Origin: Phyto melanocephala | Lineage: Eukaryota > Arthropoda > Insecta > Diptera > Rhinophoridae | Assembly (NCBI GenBank): GCA_941918925.1 | Contig: OW799233.1 | Coordinates: 157,522,845 to 157,586,844, forward strand | Length of the DNA: 64,000 bases | Direction: 5' to 3' | Part shown: positions 38,901 through 50,817 of the stretch, in pieces | Numbering within the stretch: the stretch's first letter is position 1 | How the letters are laid out: every line of letters starts with the position of its first letter | Program-made: the position numbers and the translations under genes | Notes under the pieces: model-generated | Told to the model about the DNA's origin: nothing | Seen by the model: only the letters and a program-made list of their open reading frames with translations | The model's database searches: none

Positions 38901-41900
38901 ATTTATAAATATATGGAAAAACTAAGTTGACGACAAGTATTATTCTAACACACGGCATGTTTTTTACATCTGACTTGACAAATTCCACACTGATAAATAC
39001 AAACATATCGTGTGTTACCTTTAAAACATTACTTCTGTAAAAAAACATGTGTTGAGACATCTGACAAAATTTCAATTGGAACGCGCTCTTATTTCTTCTG
39101 TCAAAACATGTGACATAAGCCGTTGGCAGAAATCTCTGCTGCTGCAAAGCAGTCAGCGACAATTTTGACAAACATGTAGACTTACATATGTCTTACAAAT
39201 TTAAAAGTCAGATGTAAAAAACATGCCGTGTATTATAGCCTTCAGCATTGTCGTTTTTTATACACTTTGCAGTGAGTGTACGGGTATATACAGGTTTGTC
39301 ATTCGTGTAAAATTTCTAGCATTTTCATTGCTGACCTCATAAAATATATATTTTCTGAAAGCTTATGAATAGAAGAGTCGATTGAGCCCTATCCATCTGT
39401 CCGCGTATGTGTTGAAAAAAAATTTTTAGAAGCCCCCTGACATTGCCTGAAATATCATAAAAATTCAGGAGCAGATCGGTATTAAAAATCAGAAAAATTG
39501 GTACAAAACCAATTGGGATATGGGGAAAAACCATGATCACCTCGTTTTTTTCACAACAACAATTACATACAAACGTGGTCTACTGGTCAGAGTGAACGTG
39601 GCCTCGACCCCCAGCTGAGCCAAAACACAAATAATATTTTTTTTTATACATTCATATTTCTGTTTTTTTTTTTATTATTTAATATTTTATTTTTATTTTT
39701 TTGTTTAATTTTTTTTATATTTTATTTTTATTTTTTTCATTATTTTTTTTTATTATTTTTATATATTTTTTTTTATTTTTTTTAACATACATACATAAAC
39801 TCAATTTATAATTCTGTGGCTTGGAGCTAAAAGGGCCAATGTCAACATATTTACTTTTGAGAAAATTGGAATTGAACTTTAACTTTTATTTATGAAGCTG
39901 CTCTGGGTTAAGTATGACTTTAGCTGTTTCACCATAATGAAATAGAGCAAGAAAACAAATCTAATGCAATGATTAACTCAAAAAAGTCACATTGGCTCTT
40001 TTAGCTCCAAGCCACAGAATTTTACAATGGGTTGTTTCTTTGTATGTATGTTTTTTATATGTATGTACGTATTTCATATTATTGAGATGAATGGTGATAC
40101 AAACAATTGTTGGTGCATGACTACACGTTGTGAAGGGTATATAAAATTCGGCACGGCCGAATATAACACTCTTACTTGTTTTTTATTAACACATAGAGAA
40201 TTATCATTTTTTTTTTATTTTTTTTTTAAATAAATAACGGAATGAGGATTACAAAAATACGTTTTGTTTTTGGGTAAGATACCTTCACACAAGATGTATT
40301 TAACATTTTTCTTACAACGCACCCCAAAATATCCCACTAAGTACGAGCTTATTGTTTATATACGTTTAAAATACATATGGCAACACAGAAACAGAAACAA
40401 TATTTTTAAAAATTTTACAAAAGAATTGCTACATTATTTTGGTTTAATCCAAACTTGATCTTAATTTAGGAAGTTTTTTGCCATTCGTTAAAATAAATAA
40501 ATAAAAAAATCAAAGGAAATTTGTATTAAAATGCGAGAGCAAATAATAAACTTAAGAAAAGCTGGGACCAGATTACGGCATTCGATCACGATCGAAATTT
40601 AACTCGAACGATCGAGTACGATGCGCTTTTGATATAGAGATTCTAATAAGAATTTTCAAATTTCGATCACGTTTGAATGCTGTAATTTGCCCCTGGAAAT
40701 TCCTTGAAGGCATTTGCTAAAATTGTTGGGCGTGCAAAGTCTATAGTCGAAACAGTTCTTGAAACTTTTCTGAAAGGAAACATCTGGCAAGCAGGCCTAA
40801 AACTGGTCGTCCACCCAAAATGTGTCCAAAAGTTGTTCGACAGGTAAAAAGTGTTGGATAAAAATCCTATAACTACAGCCGAGGAAACTCTTAATACATT
40901 AGAAAGTGACCACAATATTAATGTGCATTTGGAAATAGTTCAAAGTGTTTAAATAAAATATGGATTTTATAGCAGAGTTCCAAGAAGAAACCTTTTATAA
41001 GCTAAATCAACAAAAAGCAACTTAACTTTGCTTGGCAGCACATAAATTCTTATATCGTAGGTTTAAACATATTTTTCTTATCCTTAATTTTATGCAGTGA
41101 TTAACTTTTTTGACCCACCCTATTGCACACCTCATTGTTGAGTTAATAAAAATTCAATTAACCTCTGCGCTAAAGTATACAAATCATAAACACCTTTTCA
41201 CAAATATAATGCTGAAGGATGTTTTTTTTTTTATTGTTGCAAGAATAAAACTGCTGTTGACCAAAGTTGAGTGTTTTTATAGACACTCAGAAATGTGTGT
41301 GTAAATTTGCAACAAAATTAAAAGGGCAACAACAGTCACTAAATAATCTTCTATTACCACAATAAACTGTTAATTATAATGGGGGTTAATGGGAAATCAT
41401 CATGTATCTCTCAAATGTTTTTATTAGCTTTAACAATCTTTAAGGATTATGCAGGCTATTCGGTTTTATCGCCAAACATTTCATATATTAATTTAACAAT
41501 TTAAGCCAATAAATGATCTATCTACGCACTTCAAAGAAATAAGTTTTAGATAAAAATAAATAAAATAAAACGTTAATTTATTTTTTTTATTTTTTGTAAG
41601 AAGATTAAAAGATTTACTTAGACAATGATTAAGACATGTTATCGCTGTCAATCTTTAAGGATTATGCAGGCTATTCGGCCTTATCGTCAAACATTTCATA
41701 TATTAATTTAACAATTTAAGCCAATAAATGATCTATCTACGCACTTCCAAGAAATAAGTTTTAGATAAAAATAAATAAAATAAAACGTTAATTTGTTTAT
41801 TTTTATTTTTTGTAAGAAGATTAAAAGATTTACTTAGATAACGATTACGACATGTTATCGTTGTCGAGATTTTAACTTGTTGCTCTTCCTAATGGGTTTT

Positions 41901-44900
41901 TGTGCAGTTACAAAAATAAATTTTAAATACATTGTTAGAAAGAAATTAAACAAATTAGGCTTATGACTCTAAACAAAATAGATGAGAATAGCTTGAGAAA
42001 ACATTTATATAACTGCTCTCTTCTTACATCTGCATTGCATCAGATTGTCTATGTCCTTTTTCTATGATTTCTTTAAAAAAAACTTAAGAAACAATTTTTA
42101 AATTTTAACTTAACTTATGATTAATACAGATGACATTTCACCTGTGTCTTATTTTTCATAAAGCCAACACACACACGCTCACACAAAGGTTTTCAAAAGT
42201 GTATAAAAGCTTTTACTGTCTTTTGTATTAGAGCTTGTGCAAGTGCATTATAAATGAACTAAACACACGTACATTTTACTTACAGCTGGTTAAGAAAAAA
42301 AGTACGTGGGGTCAATCACTTTTTTAGGCGCGATTAAAATTTTAAAATTTTTTTTTATATTTTGTTAAATAAGAGTTAAACTAAGTAAAGGCTTATTGTT
42401 ACTAAAAATTGCTTTGGTCAATGTGGAGTTATTTTTTCCATTTTCGAATATTAATGCAAAGATTTATATGTTGTAAAGGATTTATATGTTGATAAAGATG
42501 TTACTTTACGTCTACACGAGTCATCGATTTGTCCAGACTAGAACAAAACGTCGGCAGAGCAACTGTCGAAAAATTGTTCATGTTCTTTGGTATGGAGAAA
42601 ACGTATAAAGTGTATTTTGTTGATATTTTTATGTGTCGTCTCTTTCTTTCATATTCAAAATGCCTTTTTATATCAGGCATCGTTGTTCGAATGAATGTTT
42701 TGACAACGCTGTTTGAACATGAGCAAAGCATCGACAACAGCGGGCCACACCAGGCAAATTCATGTGCGAACAAATCGATGACTTGAGTGGTGTGGACCGT
42801 ACGTTAAGGAAATCATCTTGATGAAGTCGAGAGCAAAATGATTTTTTAAAACGCCTTTGTCAAAATTTTTTAAAAAATTTATTTGAGTTTGTACAGAGTT
42901 CTTTTAATAGTTTCTTGAAAAATGGCCTCAATGAAAAATGGTCCTAATTTCTAAAATGAAAAATCTCCCTAAAATCAGAAATGAAAAATGGCCCAAAAAA
43001 AGTTATAAAAATGGCATCAAAAAAGTAATGATTTTTAATATTTATATTAAGGAAAAATGGCCACAAAATTGGCAAAAGAAAAATTAGCCCTAAAGAAAAA
43101 CTGAGAAATCGCTTCAAATTTTTTACATTGAAGGCAACAACATACAATTTTTATGTTATTTTTCGTGTTCTCTGTGGCCATTTTCTATTTCTGTACCTGT
43201 GTTATCGACAAAGAATTTTGACTTGTCATGATTTTTTTTGTTTTAAACAGAAGTGTGACAATACACGTTTTATCCGGCCTGTTAACAGCCCCGGAACTCA
43301 AAATTATTTGTTCATCAATATAATTATTCAATAAATATTTTGTTTTGAATAATAAGTGTATCGTAGCACAGTGTTTCTGAAATCAAATTTCGCCGGCGTA
43401 ATTATAATGGTGCAGTAGTGATCACAATTTACGTTTATGTACGTGTCGACCTTATTTTTTTTATTGAAATATGGAGCGTTGACCTCACTTATCTTGTTCA
43501 ATATAGAACACTGAGATAAAAATTTGCGGAGAGTATTGAAGCAGTGAGAAAAATATACTCTTCTATTTGGCAAATGCACTGATGCAAGACCTTTTGCACA
43601 AGATTGTGAATTAAGCTTATATGCATGAAAAACATGTTTTTCGCGATTTTAAGTTGTTTTTACAATATATCGTCGCTACTTCGACGTGATCGGTTATGTG
43701 ACAATTTGTAACTTTGTTTTGCTACATTTTGAATGTGTATTGTGTGTTTTAAAAATAAACAATAGTTCTTAGGTATGTGTGTCAAAACGGAGTCATACAG
43801 ACTCCACTTGACTGTTTGCGTGCAGCGAACTAACCTAACATAGGTATGTGCAAGTCTAATATTACTAAGCTAGAATATATTTTTTGATCTCCTGATAACT
43901 TAGTAAAAAATACATAATTGAATTTAATAGAGCGATATAAATTGTTTGTTTCATGACTGTCAAAACTATTCTTATAAAAAGAAAACAATTGGTTGGGGGT
44001 TGAGTTAATATCTTTGTTTCCCCTCCCTGGGTTGGCGCTTGGTATGGCACAAGTAATACTTAATGTTTTTAAGTATAAACAATTATATAGAAACTCTTTT
44101 CATAAAATTTCCAGTTTCCCAATTTAAATAAAATGCTACTATTTAAGAACCTATTTTTTTTGTCACTAACTGTATATACATTTGTGAAATTATTATCCAA
44201 GGACGTCTCATATGTTTTCTTGTATTGTTAAGATTTTTACTTTGTACGCACTATTCAGTACCATAACCAATATTAAGAATACCATTATATCAGACTATTA
44301 ATACATATTTTTTTTGTAAAGAAAAGTTTTTGAAGAACTTACACATATAAAACCACTGTGGGGAGAGCTATTTTTATTTTATTTTTAATAATAATTTCTA
44401 CAGTTTATATATAATGTTTTTTTTTATAATTATTGAGGAAGCTAAATATTTTTGAAATTTAAGTAATTGTAACACACGCAGTGTGATTTGTTAAACCGTT
44501 TTATTTAAATTACATTATGCTAGGAGCACAATTTGGACGAACGACGAATTCATCGTCGCGAATATTCGTCATCAAAAATAAAACACAATTGTGTATATGA
44601 GAATGCATACAACTATGGCATCGCTATACGCGGCGAATTCTTCAATAGATTTATTTCTATTTCTTACGCCGACGAAGAAATTGGTACATGGTGATCAAAT
44701 TTATTATATTTGGATTAACTTATCAAAGAAAACCTTTTGATATTGTTTGGAAATATAGTTTTGGCTTTATTGAAGCTTTACTTCTACCCTATGAATGCTA
44801 CAAATTTATTTTAGCTATTCCTTTTGGAAATGTTCAGGTTACATTTTTATTCACATTTATTTTTTTTAATGACACCACTGTGCTGCTTAGTACTTTTGGT

Positions 44901-47900
44901 TTGTTTTCTGCATCATTTCTCAGAGATTATTTTCTTTGTTTCCCTTTTTTTCCTAATATTTTTAATAGTAAATAATAGTATAATTTGTTATTACATGCTG
45001 CATGTAGTGTTAGGGGAAATAGTGGCAGGTACCACTAATTAAAACATATTATGACATTATTCTCTGGTGGCGAGAGCCATCATGTTTTATCGTTACAAAT
45101 GCTGACAATGTTACATCATCGATGAGAGATGATTATTTTTATTTAGTGTCATATAAGAATTTTTACAGTAAATGTCAAAACTTTCATAGCTGACCGTGAG
45201 TGAGACAATATAATCGAGATTTAAATTCGTTTATGAATTATTGTTATCTGGTAGTCCTTAAAATGTCTTTATATATTGGTAGAGGAACATAGAAAATCGT
45301 TGTGGACAAGTGTATGACATCTGAAACATCTCATCAGCGACGTTTTCAAAAAAATGTCACCTCTCACATAATTATTTTAAAAAAAGCGCCAACTTACAAC
45401 ATTGTCAAAGACATAATAATAACATCGTAACTTAGCTTAGCCTAGATTTCAGAATTAATGTTGTATGCTATTTTGCATTATTATTTTCGGTGACATTTTA
45501 GATTTTGAATTTTTACATAGTTAACTGCACTACTAGTCAAGCCCTATCAGTTGATGATGTCACCCACATTTGTATCCACATGAGTATTTGTATGAATGTT
45601 TGTAACATTTTATTATTTATTTGAATTTTTTAATAATGAGATAAACATCTATTCTTATACGCTACAATTTCCCTGTGATAATAAAATAATATCACGGAAT
45701 ATAAGCATTCTGCAAAATAACATGCAAAATAATGTTTCTTGTTCGTAAAACTTTTTTAAAATCTTAATACAATTTTAAAGTTCGCTCACAGTATTCATAT
45801 ATTATTTTAACTGTAGTATTCTACAGGTATGATACAAATAAAAATAACACCATGATTTCGGTTGCATAACGCATATTGTCTTTCAATAACTTATCACACT
45901 GCATACTTCATATCTATTACTGTTGTATCTCATTACCATTATAAGCTAAGAGGAAAACGGTTCGTGGTATGTAAAGGTGTATCCAATATGAATCTAATTC
46001 GCAGAAATTATAGCATATTTAGGACATTTATATAGTTATGATTTACGTGGTAGGTAACAGCGAATATTACAGGGACTGTGTTAACCGTAATGTTAAAGTT
46101 AATAAGCCATAGAAAACACGTATATACACACATATACATGTCTACTACTAACAGCGGGTACATAGCGGAAAAAAGAAAGGGGTACGGGAGCCTGATAAAA
46201 GGCCTTATTTAAAAGACAATAGGACTTCGATACCCTTAATAAACTCAGTTTTGTACACGCGATCAGATATACTACGGGACTTTAAAAAGATCTTCCGATG
46301 AAGGCCTCTTTGGAAACCTTTGTGTAAAGAACAAAATATTTTCATAAGCTATCTTGCTTCATTATTTTCAATGACATCTTTCAAGCCATTTTATTTAATA
46401 CTAGAAAAGGCGAGCGTTGCTACGCCCCTTAATACATTCAATACATATTTATATATCTGTAGCTTGGAGCTAAAAGGGCCAATGTCAAAATATTTACTTT
46501 TGAGAAAACTTGAATTGAACTTTAATTTTTATATATGCTTTCATAGTGAAATTGGCCAGCATTTTATTTATAAAGCTGTTCTGGGTTAAGTATGACTTTA
46601 GCTGACTTACCATACTGAAATAGAGCACGAAAACAAATCTAATGCAATGATTAACTCAAAAGAGCAAAAAAGTGACATTGGCATTACAAATTTTAATCTC
46701 CGAGTGGAGGACGCGAAGTTTGAATACGGTAGCTGTTACAGTTTTCAAAATATAGCAAAATAAATTTTTTCTTTGAAAGGGGAAATTTATTCGCTTTTTT
46801 ATATTAGGTGACATGTTGAATTTTAACTTTTTTATAGTTTGCTGTATTTTACTTGTCAAACCCTTTTATTTGATAGCAATATTGAAGGGTATAAAGTGGG
46901 TTAATTGTTAAATACTAGATTTGCTGACTTATATGCAGATTTATTGTAGGCTACTTAAAAGTATATTATATTCTGAACAGTAAAGAGGAGTGATATGGGA
47001 CTGCTCTCTGCTGTTTAAAAGCTAAAAGAAATGATTTTTCTTTGTAAATTTTAAGGAAAACTTTGGTGTTTGTATTTTTGTATTTATATCTGAGTTAGTT
47101 TCCAACCGACTGACAAATGTTTTTCTCAGAAATAATTTACTATACTACGGCTTGTGTTTTGATGTCTTCAGCGTGACCAAAAATTAAAAAAAGCTTTAGT
47201 AACTTGAAATATAAAAAGAATACATTATTTTAAAAATAATTTTGTCTTTAATTTTGCTTATTAGTAACCGATTTGTTCAAAACTTTTTTGGAATAGCTTT
47301 AAAGTCATATCACATCTACAAATAGTAGCAAATGTGTCCATAAATTCACTTAAGGAGCTAATACACGGCATGTTTTTTACATCTGACTTGTCAAATTCTC
47401 CACTGCTAATTCAAACATGTCGTGTGTTACCTTTCAAACATTACTTCTGTAAAAAAACATGTGTTGAGACATCTGACAAAATTTTAATTAGAGTGCGCAT
47501 TATTTTCTTCTGTCAGAACATGTGACATCAGCCGTTGGCAGAAATCTCTGCTGCTGCAAAGCAGTCAGCGTAAAAGTACAATTTTACCAGACATGTATAT
47601 TTACATATGTCTCACAAATTTTAAAGTCAGATGTAAAAAACATGCCGTGTATTATAGCCTTTAGAGTTAAAAAAATTTTGATTTTTATGGTTAAAATATT
47701 GGAAAGAGCAGAGGCAGTTGTGTTTATATCTCAGAATGTTATGAATATTGAATAAATTACAAAGCTATATAAAAACCCTTCGCTCCCCAGGTGAAAGATA
47801 TAAATAAATACGATGATAGATGATTTCTTTCCATCTTTAAGAGAAAGACTTAAAATGACTATCGAATTTTAAGAGCGATTCATAGGCCTTCAAGAAGGCT

Positions 47901-50780
47901 TTTTACGAAAAGCAGAGTATAATGAGATTGCAAATTTAAATTTAAGGCCTGAAATATAAAGCCCTGTTGACTTTTACCTCTTGGTAGAGATATATTTTCA
48001 TCTAAACAATGTCAAAATGTTAAATCTACCCATTTTCACTTCATTTCATACACCAACACATATGTAATGTATGTGGTTATTAACTGCCTGTTCAACGATG
48101 TCGAAAGAGAACCCAAGCGAAGTTTCATTCGTACAAATATATTGAAAACAACAACAAAAACAAAAAATTTGTTTTTGTTTTCAACGTATTTGTACGAATG
48201 AAATTTTACTTGGGTTTTCTTTCGACATCGTTGAGCAGGCAGTAAATGTTGCAGTTATTCACCACTAGCAACACCCCAAAGTATGCAATACATATTAACA
48301 TATTTCCTGTTATTTTTAAGACTCTTTTGTAGGCGGAAATAATTTTTAACTAACAATTTAGATTTATAAGAAAAGTTAAAAAATTTATTTATTATTTATT
48401 TTTAAATTGCAGACACTTTTCAATACTTTCAGTCTTGTTGTTTGAAAATGTTGTTGTTGTTTTAGCCACATTTTTGTGGCGGACTTTTAAATAAGCAGTT
48501 TTTTTTTTCTACAAAACTTTTCATACACATTTGTTTGCATACATGTTTGTCGTGTGAAAAGTTATGACTTTAAGCTTAATAGAACGCAACAGGTTACCAT
48601 TTTTTATTAACTCATAAAGGGATCTTTGTGGCTGTTTGTAAAAGTTTCACAAATAACTTGGCAAATGGTAATTTATGGTATATTGTGTATAAGTAAATGT
48701 GTTAATTAAAAAATAAAACTTTTAAGCCCTTACGTTTATTAAGAAACTGTTAGCATATGTTTAAATGATATGTAGTGAAATATATTAAAATAAATGCTAG
48801 AGATAGATCCGAATCTTATATAGTCTAAAAGCAAGAAAAAAATTACGAAAACATTTTTCTATAAGGGCAAAGTTAATGCCAGAATTCACTTAACAAGGAA
48901 TCCGTAAGTGATAAGCTGATCGTTTTTGGATTTTACTATCTACTTCAAACTCTCGCCTGTGTTCTGCATTCCGAGTGAAATTAAATCACTCGTAATTGCC
49001 ATGAAATTGTTGTTATACACAATAACACTACAATGGTTATTCCGAGTGATTTACAGAACAGAGGCGTCTATATAAAAAAAATTATCAATTTGCCGATGCA
49101 TGGACCTTGTTATCTTTCCCTAGGTAAAGTGTTTTTATGATTAACCCAAAGTATATCTGAATGTTCTAAGTGCTGAGGTAATTGAATCACCACAGTTTAA
49201 GTTATTCTGTCGAAAAGTTTTATGGGCATTTGCTGTGTTAGATATAAAATGAAAGTATGTATTTTTGTAATAAGAAATACATTTAATTCCTAGTTTACAT
49301 AAAGCAAATTTTTTGTCGCAAGTTTGAGTTTTATAAAAGAGAAAAGGGAAGAGAAATATCTTTGATTGTCTTTCTCTCATCTAAAAAAGTTAAGATTGCG
49401 GCAAAAAAGAAAATTGCCCATCTTTTCTCTAAGTACATAAAAAGTGGTTATTATTAAATTTGAAAAAAAAAAATTACAACAACATTTAAGAAGATATTGA
49501 TTTTTATTTTATTATACACCAAAGCCCCGATTTACGTCTATTCGATTTGCGTGTTTTCGATTTGCATCGCTTTTTAAAAATTGGTATAATCCGAATTGTG
49601 TCATTGTGTTTTCGATTTGCATCGACTTAGTTTGCGTCGATTCAATTTGCGCCTCTTTGATTTCGATTTGCGTTGCTAAAAACGGTTGGATTTTTTTAAA
49701 GAATTTTTAATTGGCATGCAAAAACGAAAATTCCCCAATTGTATGTATGTATGTATGCAAGTGATACATTTTATCTGTATATATGTAGTATGTGAATATG
49801 TAGTACATAGGTATGTATGTATATAAAAATAAATTTTATTAATTTTTTTTAATTTTTATGTAAATTTATTATTTTTTTATTTCTAACTTTAAAAAAGTTT
49901 GTTAAATAAAATTAAACAATTAAAAAAATATTCATAAGACTTGTTTTTATCTAAATACTAGCCAAACCCGGCGCGCGTTGCTACGCCCCTTAATGAATCG
50001 AAATGCATTCTGAATTTAATTGAATATCAAGTGAAAAACCTAAAAATTATAATTTTTTTATAGGCGTGGCCCTGCCCACTTTTCTAATCACGAAATTGTA
50101 AAGTCATAACAGCTCAATATGTGTGCAAAGTTTCAGAAAAATCGGTCCAGTGTAAGTACCTCAAAATGATACCTTTTTTTATGGGCGCGGCACTGCCCAC
50201 TTTTCTAAATACGAAACTGTATAGTCATGACAACTCAATATGTGTGCAAAGTTTCAAAAAAAATCGGTCCAGTGCAAGTACCCCAAAATGATACCTATTT
50301 TTTAATGGGCGTGGCCCTGCCCACTTTTCTAATGACGAAAGTGTAAAGTCAAGACAGCTCAGTATTTTCGCAAAGTTTCAGAAAATTTGGTCCAGTGCAA
50401 GTAGCTAAAACTGATAACTAATTTTTTATGGGCGTGGCCCCGCCCACTTTTTCAATCACGAAATTATAAAGCCATGACAGCTCAATATGTGTGCAAAGTT
50501 TCAGAAAAATCGGTCCAGTGCAAGTACCTCAAAGTTAAAACTTTTTTAGGGGCGTGGCCCTGCCCACTTTTCTTATCACGAAATTATTTAGTCATGACAG
50601 CTCGATATGTGTGCAAAGTTTCAGAAAAATCGGTCAAGTGCAAGTAGCTAAAACTGATAACTAATTTTTTATGGGCGTGGCCCCGCCCACTTTTTTTCAT
50701 CCATAAACACTCCCCGGTATGTGTACAACAACTTACCAAAGCTTGAGCCAGATCGGTTTTACAGTTTCAGAGTCTATAGC

Positions 50781-50817
<37 letters not shown>

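Larger units (their letters stand above)
33769..38950 (-). mobile_element. Complete Ty3/Gypsy LTR retrotransposon
   Basis: Direct repeats 33769-33910 and 38809-38950 are identical over 142 bp and bound one long Gag-Pol frame on the minus strand. On the element strand each LTR starts TGTTAGAATA and ends AAAACTT. TCAGAAGTGGGAT, directly internal to the 5' LTR (38808-38796), looks like a primer-binding site for tRNA-Leu lacking the last bases CACCA. The element interrupts the left end of a MITE (33760-33769 continues at 38951). No clear target duplication is visible. Identical LTRs and an intact frame indicate recent insertion. It lies antisense within CCHa1 intron 1. Confidence 0.93.

Noticed and set aside
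44688..45042. Two overlapping ORFs of 95 and 72 codons
   Set aside because: They are Phe-rich and composition-like, without start context, splice partners or a known motif.
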